A DNA stretch of 64,000 nucleotides from positions 278,064-342,063 of the forward strand of contig CACRXP010000549.1 in NCBI GenBank assembly GCA_902702965.1. Direction: 5' to 3'. The notes beneath the pieces are model-generated. The model was not told the DNA's origin. It was given only the letters and a program-made list of their open reading frames with translations, and searched no databases. Each line of letters begins with the position of its first letter. Positions within the stretch are counted from its first letter, which is position 1. Both the position numbers and the translations under genes were made by a program. This document shows positions 21,341 through 32,732 of this stretch, in pieces. Source of the stretch: Spirometra erinaceieuropaei. Its lineage: Eukaryota > Platyhelminthes > Cestoda > Diphyllobothriidea > Diphyllobothriidae.

Positions 21341-21946
21341 CCTTTCAGCAATGGTCGCCGCGGCCGCAGCATCATCCGGTGCCAGCCTGCCTCTCGGTCG
21401 TTTACCGTTCGCCGTGAATAGCAGCGGCGCCGGATCAACCAATCCCCTGCTTGCCTGCTCTCCCCTCATGAGCGCCGGAGTCGAGGCCCTGTCCGTGCTG
21501 ACACCCGGAGCCCCCCAGTCCGTCGGTCTGCCCGTGGGTCCCGCTCTCACCAATCCGCTCACATACCCGACCACAGGACAGTCCGTCCCTCCGGGCCAGC
21601 ATCCGGCTCTGCTGAGCGGCCTCTGCGACTTGACCGAGCCCTGGGCAGCCGCAGCAGCCGCCGCGGCTGCTGCTGCCGTAGGCATGACACGTCAGCCAAT
21701 CAGCACCAGAGCTGCCGACACCGCGACCTTGAAGGCCGGCCAACAGCATCGTCAGCAGCCGACCATTCTTCGGCTGTCCAATCTGCCCTCCGACGTCACC
21801 GAGGCAACCGTGAGGCAGCTGTTTGCCGCCTTCCCCTCCCTCTCCGCGGTGGTGATGATGCCTAGCAGCGTTTCCAACTCGCTTGAGGCGTGTGTGGTCA
21901 TGCAAAGCCAAGAAGAGGCCTCTACGGCCACGCGGTACTTGAATGG
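21341..21946 (+). CDS. Exon of an RRM-domain RNA-binding protein
   Basis: An exon lies between an acceptor (T-rich run ending TTTTTTTTGCAG at 21340) and a donor (GG|GTAAGG, intron from 21947). The frame is open throughout, about 200 codons. It may start at the ATG at 21351 or continue from an earlier exon, since the acceptor implies one. The first 100 residues are rich in Ala, Ser, Pro and Gly, with an alanine run (residues about 101-111). From about residue 137 an RRM begins: TILRLSNLP as RNP2, VTEATVRQLFAAF as helix 1, EACVVMQSQEEAS around the RNP1 strand, then helix 2 to ATRYLNG. The last strand must be in the next exon (phase: the exon ends two bases into a Gly codon). The RNP1 strand lacks the usual aromatic residues, as in PTB and hnRNP L type RRMs, so a splicing regulator of that group is possible. 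GC content is much higher than around it. The downstream exon was not found. Confidence 0.8.
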
Positions 21947-22345
21947 GTAAGGCAGCGAGCAGTCTTCGACGACTTCGTCGGTATACGTCAGCACTTTTCT
22001 CAATCTCTTGTTTAGCGCAAGCGGAGATGCGAAGGCGTACTCTTCTTGTTTCTTGTTTAGCGTCATAGTTTTGATTCGAGAGGCCTGAACCTTGCATATT
22101 TGGCCAAAGAGGGGTTAAACTGGGCTTTTTAAGGGCTTACTGAGAAGAATGATGTTGTTATCTAGGGTGGCATAGTAATCGCAGATACTTGATGTGTCCC
22201 GTTCACTCTTTACGCTTGCGGTTAACTACCTGACGTATATATTCGGGGTGGGGAGCATGTATTACCGTTGCACGAGCATGCTGAGGATTAATCAAAAGAT
22301 CATTTTTAGTCCAGACTAATTTATCCAATTGCTAGAGACAGTACC
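21947..22345 (+). other. Start of intron after the RRM exon
   Basis: Begins with the GTAAGG donor, followed by a TTCGTCGGTATACGTCAG run. No further exon can be recognised here. Composition falls back to that of the surroundings by about 22100. Confidence 0.5.
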
Positions 22346-22349
22346 TTTG

Positions 22350-22565
22350 GAAAGGTCAGTTGTGCGGGATTTGCTATGACTGGCTGATGGCGGCTGATAA
22401 GCAAGAAGTGGCCATTCCAGTCTCCCTTATTTTTATCGGCAATAACATTCTGCCTATAGCATGCGCCGCTGTTCAGCTGCTCCTTGGGCTCGAGTGAAAG
22501 CCCGTAAGATACGACGGAACTAGTGGGTTCCGTAACAACGATCGGTGGGCGTATCTCCAGCATTA
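22350..22565 (+). mobile_element. SINE-A, 3' part
   Basis: Plus-sense body without the tRNA-like head: GACTGGCTGATGGCGGCTG, GCCATTCCAGTCTCCCTT, ATCGGCAATAACATTCTGCC, then AAAGCCCGTAAGATACGACG and GATCGGTGGGCG at the end. The same order is seen at 13935-14060, 25510-25740 (inverse) and 44500-44640 (inverse). Confidence 0.7.
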
Positions 22566-24566
22566 AATAGGTCTTATTTGCTCAATCTTCCTAGGCCCAT
22601 CATTTCCTCATCCCATTGGTCCTCCTTTCTTGCACATGTTGTCTGACGACCTGGTGCGGCGCTGACGGGTCGATACAACGATCGACCAAATTAGCGTCAG
22701 ACTGCCAAACTTCGATGATCTCCCTCCCTCTCCCTCACCATTTTGCTTACTGATCGGCCAAGGAGTGGCTGCCACCCGAGGACTCGGGAGAAGTTGTGTT
22801 TCGCGTCAACTGCATAGACTTTACGACCAACTGCTGCGGTATGACCAACAAATCACTTGGATCGCGTGTGCGATCGCATGATGTTATGCCCAACCTCGAG
22901 AGTAATTATCGATTTGCCCTCAATAGTGCACAAGTAGGTTCACTATGAAAGAACCAGTACTGGTGAAATTGGGCGAAAAATAATTGCCGGGACAGCACTA
23001 GCAATGAACGGTCCCTGTAAGCTTTGTGCACGATTGGCGTCAATTGGCCCCGAAATGTGACTGAATATAGTTTTGCCTTTTATCACTGAGCTTCTCACAC
23101 GACAATTTGAGTTCTTTTTTGTTGTATGCTTGTCATAAAACAAGACAGATACAAAAGCAGATTGGAGCTTTACTCACTGATCTAGCCTGATTACAGAGCG
23201 GAAATGGGCGTTTCCATATTGCTTTGGCGTTTCAGTTACGATCACACGCAAGTGGTCGCGTTGAGACGAACGATCAATAACCCCCAGGCGTGTCTGACTG
23301 GCTTAATCAGGGCCTGATTCCGTGTTGAAGTTCTCACCAATCAGAGTGACAGTCAGAGAGTTAATATTTCACCGCTGATGCGGTCTTGCATTGTCTATCT
23401 TGACGACGTTACGGGCTCCAGGACACATGGATTCATTATTTTAATGCAACTTAAAAAACCTCTGACAGTGAAGCTGCTTCAGAGCGCGTTTCTATGCATT
23501 CCACGCTTTTCGCTAATTGAATTTGTGCACTCGAAGGCGTCAATGCACAAGGTCACTTTTGCCTCGGCTTTCAAAGTGCAGGGTTTATGATGAAGGTTGA
23601 GGGTAGATTTAAAGCAGGTGACACTCCTTGCCCTTTTTCTAGTTGCCTGATCAAAAACATGCCAATCGAGGTGCGACAGGTCCTGGCCGACTCAACTCTG
23701 CTCTCCCCCGCCTTCCAACTCGCGCCGTCACCTGCTTCGTAAACAGCCGACCCCAACTGCCCCGTCGGCAGCACTGTGACACGCAACTGACGGCCACTGC
23801 CCACGCGACCGAGAACGCGCCGGAGGAGTTTGCGTTTTCGTTTTCAGCACTCCCCCGTCCCTCTCTGCACGCTGGATGGAACTCGCCCGAATTACGACAG
23901 CTCCTCCAACTCTCGCGAGCAAAACCCTGCCCTGATTGGCTACGAATGCTTCCACTTGCCAAGCCGACCAAAGTTCTCATTCTCCGCTCCGCCTCGTCCC
24001 CCCCCCTCCCCCCACCTGCCCTCATCTCCGCGACCATTTAATTAGGCTTCCTGCTGCCCCTCCTACCTTTTTGCAAAATAGATTTATGCGCACCCAAATC
24101 GAGCGCTGCTCTCAGAATGTACGGTGGAGTGTGTACACACAGTGTCTCAGAGCTTTTTAATCTTTATATCCCGCCTGCCCGCTCCTCCAACCTGTCCTTT
24201 TGTTTCCGTTGTCAGTCAACTAGGACAGGCAGTACACAGAGAGGCAGTGTAAGTTTGTACCATTTTTGTGGACAAAATTAACTTCCATGAAGACAGAGCG
24301 ATCTTCTGATAAGCTCTTCCACCGCCGTCTCTTACCCTCTCCTTCTCTCAGTTCATGGGTAACTTGTGACCTGAAAAAATTCCCTACGGTACGGTCGGTG
24401 ACCCGATTAGAGCACTTCATTAGTCCGAAGAGATGAAACTGGCGCCTTCTAGAGCAACCGCGCCCTGGATGAAGTGGTTTAGCGGTCGGATGGCAAATCA
24501 GAATTTACGGGTGGGCAGTCGCGAGTTCCCGTGAGGGAGTTTAAGGAGCTTTCAGCTGGCTGAATC
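22566..24566. other. No recognisable gene; GC-rich island
   Basis: About 23650-24050 is GC-rich with overlapping frames of 128-132 codons on both strands, rich in Arg, Pro and Ser, as expected from composition alone. No domain is visible. A promoter or untranslated exon is possible but unsupported. The rest is plain, with CT-rich runs near 22720 and 24330. Confidence 0.4.
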
Positions 24567-24986
24567 GGTCAGACGTGGTTATGTAGCCGCACCTGAGGTA
24601 AACAAAACCCCAGCCGCCTGTAGTTCGGGTCCGTTGGTAATAGGGGGTTTTTAAAGTCGGCGCCAAGGAACGGACAGGCGATGAGGTCAAATAGTTGTAT
24701 GCAAAAGAAAAGTTATTGGGAATGCACGGTTGTACTGTGAGTGGTTGATAAATAGTTGCCCTAGCCGCAGCCCTAAACCCTAACCCTGAAACATCCGACA
24801 CGAAAGTTAGAAGGGGAAAGCAGACCAGAATTTGGCCGACAAATGTTGAAACGGTAACAGAGAAACGAGGCCACCAACAGAACACACATCGCGACGTACA
24901 GACAACGTAATTATACTAGCGAAAAATAATTAAATAGGTCAACAGTACTGTGCCAATGAGGTGCGGCCATATAACCACATCTTACC
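24567..24986. mobile_element. GGT...ACC inverted-repeat DNA element, copy 1
   Basis: The left end GGTCAGACGTGGTTATGTAG and the inverse of the right end, GGTAAGATGTGGTTATATGG, match over about 30 bases. Flanks GCTGAATC (24559-24566) and GCTGAAAT (24987-24994) agree at 6 of 8 positions, an aged 8 bp duplication. The inside has GGTAAACAAAACCCCAGCC near the left end and ACCCTAACCCTGA (about 24777-24789). No coding sequence. Same family as 31988 and 62213. Confidence 0.8.
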
Positions 24987-24994
24987 GCTGAAAT

Positions 24995-25505
24995 CTTTAG
25001 GATTAGGCAGGCCGATGTCTTCCCGTGGAAGGGTGTGTGTGTGGTGTGGATGATTTCTTAACAGACCTTCCTTTTTACATCCAGGGGGTTCATCTAGTCT
25101 ACTGGCACAGTTGAACCAACCAAAGAGTGTACGACTGACTACCTAGAACTGTCTTTTGTTCGTCTTTGAACTGAAACTTCAGCATTTTTTTAGACATAGC
25201 CATTAGACTGAAAAATGCTACTGACTGGTACTGCGAGGTGTCGAGGGTTTAACTTTGATAAGAGGATAGGGGCGTGCACTTACCAGCTTTATGTCAATGC
25301 CGTTCGCGCCTACTGAATTACAGATTTTTAACAAAGGTCTTAAGTTAGCACTTAGAGAGATTATCATCAGGGAGCAATTATTCTGATCGGATTTCGTATG
25401 GCAACTTTTAGAGTGGTCAAAGCGACTTGAAAGACCATCTCTGCTTCGTCGAGCAAAGAGCATGCATTGAAAGATTCTGCTGTTGAACCGTTGAATTTTC
25501 CAAAA
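24995..25505. other. No recognisable gene
   Basis: One 128-codon minus frame (25218-25604) has no recognisable motif and runs into the neighbouring SINE, so it is likely chance. Confidence 0.4.
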
Positions 25506-25509
25506 AGTG

Positions 25510-26092
25510 GTAGAAGGGCGCTCACCGGTCGTGTTTCCGAACTCGCTTGTCCCCTTGACCCTTGGGTTCTCTCCCTTTCGGCGCCTAATGTAAGCGGGAC
25601 TCAATCATCCCGTTGTGCCTTACGGGCTCTCTCTCTGGAGCCTAACAAGCAGCCGCACAGCGGCGCATGATATAGGCAGAATGGTATTACCGACAAAGAC
25701 GAGAGCGGTTGGAATGGCCATTTCTGGCTTATCAGCCGTCGGCAGCCAGTCAGTTCCGACCCCAGGTGTTACACCGCGTATATTATGCGCTGCCGTGACG
25801 ATGCTGGATGGGTTCTAGAGAAAGAGAGAGCCTCAGAGCACAACGGGATGAATGAGTTCCGTGATGCGATCAGTGAAAGCCCCTCTACCATTGTATATAC
25901 CCCATCGAAACCGACAGAAAAACGAGCACGTTCTTCAGTGTTAGGGGCATTAGTCTTCTAACCAACAAGCCAACGGATCGAGTCCCAAGTATTCTAAACT
26001 TCGGAGTTGGGTATGACTGTCTGCCGAGGGCTAATAAGCCAGAAATAGCCATTCCAGTCTCCCTTGTCTACGTTGGTAATGTTATTTTCCAA
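25510..26092. mobile_element. SINE-A inverted pair
   Basis: The first half is minus-sense: the 3' end with GTTGTGCCTTACGGGCTCTC, then GACAAAGACGAGAG and CCATTTCTGGCTTATCAGCC. From about 25770 a plus-sense copy follows with CCCCTCTACCATTG, ATCGAAACCGACAG, a tRNA-like head (GTGTTAGGGGCATTAGTCTTC, GGATCGAGTCCC) and TTCCAGTCTCCCTTGTC to 26070. The right end directly abuts a PLE fragment. Confidence 0.7.
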
Positions 26093-26094
26093 AA

Positions 26095-26690
26095 AAGTGA
26101 TTCAGGTAGGGAGTATTCGGCTCCTACTTGTCTATCGCAATGAACGTGTTACATGCATTTGTCATGTGCATACTAGAACTCTCTTCCACCGGGCCTATCG
26201 TTATTGCAGCAATGACGATTTGCTGAAAAAAGATCTTGGCTATCTGTATCGGTTATTTCGATCTAACGGTTATCCAATCCGTTTTATGAAAAACTGCCTC
26301 AGGCGTCAGGCGCAACCTCGAGGTCCCTCCTCAAATGGAGAAATCGTGACACAGAAATTCTTCTCCCTGCTCTGCATGCAGGGGGCCTCAGAAATGATCG
26401 CCCGTCAGCTAAATCAGTTCGGCATCCGCGTTTCCACACAAGCCTGCATCCTCGTTGCACACAGCCGTAAATCGAGTAAAGGATTCTATCCTCCAAGAAG
26501 AGCAGACTAACGTTATCTATCGCATCCCACGTATATGTTGGTCATATAGGACGAGGCCCCGGAACTCGAATTAATGAACACAAACAAGCTATCCATCGCC
26601 ATGAGCAACTGTCCCTCATTTTTGAGCACACACTCCAGTGCGAAGTCAACTTCGTTTATATTTAGCACCGTATCAAGACACGACACCAAG
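26095..26690 (+). pseudogene. PLE fragment: RT thumb, linker and GIY-YIG start
   Basis: One frame gives RTLFHRAYRYCSNDD, YLYRLFRSNGYP and ASEMIARQLNQFGIRVST, the region between the RT palm and the endonuclease in PLEs. It stops at 26508. In another frame YVGHIGRGPGTRINEHKQAI and LIFEHTLQCEVNF (26531-26660) continue as the GIY-YIG domain, so at least one frameshift and a short deletion of the IPC..C part separate them. Neither the RT core nor a 3' tail is present. Confidence 0.75.
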
Positions 26691-26884
26691 CCTGACAAAA
26701 ATAACAATCTGCAAAAGATACGGCAGAGGACAAAAGTTAGATATCACTGCGTCTTTAAAGTAGAGATGTGAAAACCTATGCATGAATTGGGTGATGTAAT
26801 GACATGAAGAAAAACTAGAGAGGAAATTTAGAACAGACTTACTGACTACCTGCAATCATACACTTCTACTTCACTAGTTCATGA

Positions 26885-27326
26885 TGAAAGTTCAACCGTC
26901 TTGTCCAACGATGTCTACCGTGCGCTCCTCAGCAAGGGGAAGCAGGTACAGCGACTTGCGCGTGAATAATTTTATAGTGAGGGCAGACTTGAGCGGCATC
27001 TACCGCACTCTCTCCCCCCCTCCACCTGTGCCCGGTGTCAAGACAGTCAAGAAGATCGGAGACGAGGGAGAGCGCAGGTTGATAGCGCGGTAGGACCCGC
27101 ACCTAGGCGTACCAGCACATCCCCTTGTCCACAACAAACACCTGACCCAGATTTTCACCAACAGCAGTAAAATAACGAGCCAGAAAGGCGGGGAGGACTG
27201 GGCAGCAATGCTGACGATCTGTATACCCAGCGGCAGCGCCCGAGCATCTACCCGCACAGAACTAGGTGCCAGAGAGCTGTCAGCGCATACCAGGCTGCGA
27301 GAGCCACGGTTTGACAAATAATGGCA
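26885..27326 (+). mobile_element. SINE-B copy, 3' end interrupted by a foldback element
   Basis: Aligns over its length with the well-delimited copy at 48230-48667: GTTCAACCGTCTTGTCCAACG, the CCCCCTCCACC tract, GCACCTAGGCGTACCAGCAC, GTATACCCAGCGGCAGCGC and GTCAGCGCATACCAGGCTGC. It ends at GGCATA, exactly where the foldback element (27329-28319) begins. In the 48 kb copy the same place continues GGCATAGC, so the foldback element entered this SINE at a TA. Confidence 0.75.
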
Positions 27327-27328
27327 TA

Positions 27329-28319
27329 CAGTAGGTGGGCTAACTCATGAAATGTCAACCGAAATTCCGTAATACGTTTTCGTTTCCAAAAGATTAATTA
27401 AGAAGGGTCGTAAAACTAGTCGGCCTGTAACATAATTCTATAATATTTCAGTTACCTCGGGATACCGGCTTTCGAATGGACTTCCTTCCGGCTTCATGCA
27501 AAAAATACGCTCTGTAAAAACTGGCTACTAAAGTAGCATGGGTTTTTCTCATTGATTTTAAATGCTCCTAAATGTCCAATTATAGCTCATTGAAAAAAAT
27601 GAATAAAAATATCATTCTTTTGCCCATTCGGTAGAATATTACGTCTTTCAAGCCTATACTCGAAGGAATGGTACAATTCGGTTTCCAAATATTTCTCAAA
27701 CTCCAGAATAATTTTGAACGCACTCTACCGTTACACTTGGATTCAGGTTTTCCAACCTACAAGCCGTATATTTTCCGCGTACGGAAAACCACAAATTTGC
27801 CTATGTTACTAACGGGGGACTGTATAGGGCTCATAAAGTATAGCAGTAAATTTCATCTATATTGTTAACTTTACGAGCCACACTGGTAAATGCATAGACA
27901 TGACGATTCATGTACGACCATTTCCCGGTATTTAAAAGTCCTACAATTAGAAATTTTATTAAAACCAAATTATATCCCTCCTTCGAATATAAAATTAGAA
28001 GAAAACGTAGTTTTCTACCGAATGAGCAAAAGGTTGAATATTGTTATGCATGTTTTCATGAATAATGACTGGGCTTTTAAGGGCATCAAAAGTCAATGAA
28101 GAGAATTCGTGCTAATTCAGCAGTCATTTTTTGCCGAGTGCATTTTTTGCATGCAGCCGGAAGGAAGTTCATTCGATAGCAGTCATTCTGAGATAGGTGG
28201 GGTATTATGCAATTATGTTGCTGGCTGGCTAGTTTTGCAACCCTACTTAATTAATCTTTAGGAAACGAAAACGCACTTCGGAATTTCGGTTGACATTTCA
28301 TGAGCTAGCCCACCTACTG
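27329..28319. mobile_element. Palindromic foldback element, copy C
   Basis: Ends CAGTAGGTGGGCTAACTCAT and ATGAGCTAGCCCACCTACTG, each beside TA (27327-27328 and 28320-28321). The arms are inverted copies. The centre keeps TTTTCCGCGTACGGAAAA near 27772. The insertion target is the 3' end of a SINE-B copy, which shows that the family moved after SINE-B. Confidence 0.87.
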
Positions 28320-28439
28320 TAGAAGTTACATTTTAGAGGGGTGCGAACTTGTGATCCAGCAATGCTGACGGTGATGTTTCGTCAGATTCTCCCTGCAGTC
28401 GTCTGTGAGTCCAACGAGCGGGCGGGCGGGCTTTCACCT

Positions 28440-28970
28440 ACCAGCTTCGCCCAGCCACTAGAAATAATGCAGTATGAAGTACCGACAAGGACAAGGGAGA
28501 CTGGAGCGGCCATTTCTGACTTATAAGCCATAGTCAGCCAGCCATAACCCAACCCCAGGTTTGGATAACCTAGAACTCGAAATGGGATTCCCTTATCATT
28601 GAGTTCAAAGCTCTTGCATAGAGTCACTGACCCGTTGTCCTGTCAGTTGTGGTTCGGAATACTAACATTGGTGGGAGGGCATTAACCGACCAGCTCATTG
28701 GATGTGCTCGTTTCATTGTGTCTTGGGGCTCAACCAGTAGGCCTTGTAGGCGACTGCATAGCGAAGGAGAAAGTATCGACAAGGACAAGGGAGACTAGGA
28801 TGACCGTTTCTGGCCTGTTAGCCATCGTCAGCCAGCTATTGCCCAACTCCAGGCTTGGACAACCTAACATTCTAACCTGGGTTCTCTGGTCATCGAGTAC
28901 TTACTAGTCCAACTCTCCAAAATTGAGTGACGGGCCTAATGTCCTGTCCGATGTGTCATGAAGAAACCAA
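28440..28970 (-). mobile_element. SINE-A tandem pair
   Basis: Two minus-sense copies lie head to tail. CCGACAAGGACAAGGGAGAC near 28480 and TCGACAAGGACAAGGGAGAC near 28775 are about 295 bases apart, each followed by AGCCATAGTCAGCCAG or AGCCATCGTCAGCCAG and by remnants of the inverse tRNA-like head. The heads are strongly decayed. Confidence 0.65.
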
Positions 28971-28984
28971 ATCTGACATTCTTG

Positions 28985-29075
28985 GGGTCGTCCGTTGCAG
29001 ACGCTCGAGCATTTACAGGCAGAGAACTAGGTGTCAGAGAGCTGTCAGGTTGCGAGACAAATAATGACATGGCAG
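28985..29075 (+). mobile_element. SINE-B 3' fragment
   Basis: GAGCATTTACAGGCAGAGAAC, TAGGTGTCAGAGAGCTGTCAG and GCGAGACAAATAATGACATGG match the 3' end of SINE-B at 27240-27326. The 5' part is missing, the usual truncation of retroposons. Confidence 0.65.
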
Positions 29076-29507
29076 ATGCTCACAGCTCATAGTTGAACTA
29101 TCGAACAAATTGCCTGGTAATGCAAAAATTCCAGACCTACCGGATACCTTTGACTTGAAACTATGTTTTTTACCAGCCAAAATAGTAGGACTTTTCAAAA
29201 GACAGGGCACAAGAATAAACTCTCTCCTCCCAGCAGTACAGGGGATCTTACGTCAAATACCAAACGGTTGGAGCTAGGGCTGATACTAGTGTTGTGGTTT
29301 CTGGTGACGTTTACGGCTAGGGTTAGTGCAAAGGCTATGACACAGGATTGGGTACCCTTCCTCTAATTTAGCACAAGTCCGCCTGTCATAGATGGGCACT
29401 TACCCCCGAGTCCCTTATTTGTAAAGTTACATCAACCGCCTTTGTGGTGTAGTGGCTTAAGTCAATACACAAAAGATGGACGTGCCTGCGCTTGGAGAAG
29501 GAGTTAC
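29076..29507. other. No recognisable gene
   Basis: No frame with a motif and no repeat match were seen. Confidence 0.4.
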
Positions 29508-29509
29508 TA

Positions 29510-30502
29510 CAGTAGGCGGGCTAACTCATGAAATGTCAAACTTAAATCTGAAATGCGTTTTCGTTTCAAAAAGATTCATTTAGTAGAGTTGGAGAACTAC
29601 TTATCAAAAAGTATAATTCTATAAAAATTCAGTTACCCCAGGAAGCCACCATTCGAACGAACTTCTTTTCTGCAGCATGCAAAAGCTATACTCTGCAAAA
29701 AATGACTACTTAAATAGCATGCATTTTCTAATTAATTTTCGATGCCCTTAAAAATTCGATTATATTTCATGGAAAGCATGCATAAAAATATTCATTCTTT
29801 TACTTATTCGGTAGAAAATCACGTCTTCTTCCAATTTTATGCTCGAAGAAAGGGTATAATTCGGTTTTTGAAAACGTTTCCGATTCCAGAATGATTTTGA
29901 AGCCGACTGCCGTTACCCTCGCATTCATGGTTTCCGAAGTATAAATCCTATATTTTCCGCGTACGGAAAACTGTACGTTTCTCTACGGTATTAAGTGGAC
30001 CCCATATGAGGTTCATAAAATTCAGCGTGGATTTGAGCCATGCTGTTAAATTTGCGAACAACATTGGTAAATGCAGAGACATGGAGTTTTATGAACGGCC
30101 ATTTCACGGTATTAAAATATCACGCAATTAGAAACTTTTTAAAACCGAACTGTACTCTTCCTTCGAGCATAAGCTTGGAAGAAGACGTTATTTTCTACCG
30201 AATGAGTAAGTGCATGAATATTGCTATATATGTTTTCCATGAGATATTACTTAATTTTTCAGGGCATCGAAAATCAATGATAAACATGTATGCTATTTAA
30301 GTAGCCATTTTTTTTACAGAGTATAGCTTTTGCATGCTGCAGGAAAGAAGTTCGTTCGAAAGCCAGCTTTCTAGGGTAATTGAATTTTTATAGAATTATG
30401 CTTTTTGATGAGTAGTTCTCCAACTTTACTTAATGAATCTTTTCGAAACGAAAACGCGTTTCAGAATTTCGCTTGACATTTCATGATTTAGCCCACCCAC
30501 TG
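29510..30502. mobile_element. Palindromic foldback element, copy D
   Basis: Begins CAGTAGGCGGGCTAACTCAT after TA (29508-29509) and ends ATGATTTAGCCCACCCACTG followed by CA, a decayed duplication. The arms are well paired, for example GGTAGAAAATCACGTCTTC near 29811 and GAAGACGTTATTTTCTACC near 30181. The central TTTTCCGCGTACGGAAAA lies near 29955. The 86-codon frame 30040-30300 lies over the right half and is not a gene. Confidence 0.85.
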
Positions 30503-31979
30503 CATCGCATTCTCGGGGCGTCTGCCTTTGCGTTCGCGGGTCCTTGGGGGCCTCTGCGTGATATGGCCGCAACATTTGAAACAACAGCTTGCCCATGGAT
30601 TGCGGTATTTGGGCCTTCAAGCAGAACTCCTTCAAATCCGCTAAGAATCATTTGCCGCTAAACGGGTTCAAAGTCCCATCACCTTCGTTGTCCTCTAAAC
30701 ATTCTACTCACACACATACAATACTACTCATGGGCTAGGCTGGGGCATCTGCCGTTCCGGGGATTGTTCCGCCACCACAGGCGACGTAGGCGGGGGCGAG
30801 GAATCTTTAGTGCTACTTCGAAGAATTTCCCAGTAGTTTCGGTTCATAATAGCTTCGAAATTAACATTAAAATTGCATAAACAAATGATAAGGTCACACA
30901 CACAACACCGGATCCGTCGGAAAACATGCCATTCGCATCAATAGGTCTAACTCCAATTCTAGCGACTTTAACGAAGCTTTTACTCATAAAAAGAAAAATT
31001 TTATTAAGTAGAACCACTAAAAATACAGTGGTTTACGTGCTACGGTCTCCAGGATGAGGATAAGGAAAATCGATTTTGCGACAATATCGATCCGTTATGC
31101 GCACATTCAGCGCACAAGTGCCTTCCACACGATCAACTTAAACAAAGTCAACTATCAGAACAGGGACGGATGACTTTCTTTCGAATGTAATCGTCCGGCA
31201 ATGTATTGTATAGAACACATAGCATGTAGTTAACAATAAGTATATAAAATTTGCGTGATATAATACGCATAGACTTTACAAAAAACGAGAACATTTCCCC
31301 AAATATGCATGGGGTTCAGTTCCGTATAGCCCCAATTTCGCCCCTCGTAATGACGGAGCAATGTGTTGGCTAGGTTCTAAATCGCTGAAATTCCTGTTAT
31401 TCAGTACACCCAGCCGAAACACTAATCATTACGGGAAAAGGAGTACGATACTGTGATTTAGCGCTACGTATTTGGTCAACAGCCGATGAATAAAGTCCCT
31501 TCTAGGGTTGACTGCAGGCGTTTAGGGCCGTTCGATCGCTCGGCAGATTTTGTGCCTTCGTGACCGCGTCGACTGCTGTGCTACGGCTGCCATAAATCAT
31601 AGCTTTTCCTGAAGAAATTTCATAGCTACCCCAAGTTTATGGCGACTTTCATAAACCCACTGCAGGCCGCAGGGGGGGGGGGGGTGAGGGTGAAGCCCTC
31701 GAAGTAGTTTCTCGGTTTAATTTCACAGTACACGATTGGGATGCTGAATTCATCCCACCCACGCCTTTCGTCTTATTTTCAGAGAGTCTGCACTTTAGGA
31801 GGGGCTGGTTCACATTTTAAAATGAGAAGAATCCTGTGGACTACGGGGGAAGGACTCAACAAGAATGTGTGGTCGACTTGGGTGGCGTCCGGCATTTTGG
31901 TTTCGAGGAAATATGAGTCGTTTGGTAACATGATGCGAGAGTATAAGGTCTCGGTAAATGCAACAGTGGAGTGATCTAC
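30503..31979. other. No recognisable gene
   Basis: AT-rich, no long frames. A run of 13 G lies at about 31672-31684. No match to other parts of the window. Confidence 0.4.
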
Positions 31980-31987
31980 TGGCCTTA

Positions 31988-32724
31988 GGTCAGATGCGGT
32001 TATGTAGCCCCACTTGAAGTAAACANNNNNNNNNNNNNNNNNNNNNNNNNNNNNNNNNNNNNNNNNNNNNNNNNNNNNNNNNNNNNNNNNNNNNNNNNNN
32101 NNNNNNNNNNNNNNNNNNNNNNNNNNNNNNNNNNNNNNNNNNNNNNNNNNNNNNNNNNNNNNNNGCCTGCATTCATCCTCTGATCCTATACTGCTCTCCT
32201 GTCATTCTTACTGATTTACTCAAAAAAGATCCTTCCTCTCTTCTACCGAAAGTGCTTCTCTTCTTTTTTAGCTGATATTATCCCACAAAGACATTTCAAT
32301 ACGGTCAAGCAATTCGCCGGTCGGATTATAGATAACGCTGCCCATCACTTGCATTCTGATCTTATTTCTGCGAAGTCTTCCCGCCCGATGTGCCTCGGCT
32401 TCCGACTTATGCCTTGTCGCACATCGGCTTTCCCAGCTTATGTATTGCCATTCCTAGTGAGCTATCCTACGCGTGATGATATAGAAACGCAGAAGCTTAG
32501 ACTTGAACTGTACTCATAATAATCCTTCCTTTTGTGTTATAATTTTTAACTCTGGAATAATCTGTTAACTTTTTTTAATGCCCATAGTGAATAGGGCCAT
32601 TTTTGCCAAAAATTTGGAATTTGTGACTTAAAAATAAAGCGAATAGTTGCCCGAACCCCTAAGCCTGACCCTACCCCCAGCAGTATTGTGTCCATCAGGT
32701 GGAGCTACATAACCATATCTTACC
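31988..32724. mobile_element. GGT...ACC inverted-repeat DNA element, copy 2, with assembly gap
   Basis: Left end GGTCAGATGCGGTTATGTAG; inverse of the right end GGTAAGATATGGTTATGTAG. Flanks TGGCCTTA (31980-31987) and TGGCAGTA (32725-32732) agree at 6 of 8. The 3' part with CCCCTAAGCCTGACCCTACC resembles the other copies. The middle (32165-32630) does not, so it may hold another insertion or unique cargo. The gap hides the left interior. Confidence 0.65.
32026..32164. other. Assembly gap (139 N)
   Basis: A run of N. It begins in the sub-terminal repeat of a dispersed element, which is a likely cause of the break. Gap length may not be exact. Confidence 0.99.
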
Positions 32725-32732
32725 TGGCAGTA

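Noticed and set aside
21435..22097. 220-codon minus frame
   Set aside because: Antisense of the GC-rich RRM exon. The plus strand has the RRM motifs and splice sites.
23643..24041. 132-codon plus frame and 128-codon minus frame
   Set aside because: Both lie in a GC-rich island where stop codons are rare. No domain, no splice signals that fit.
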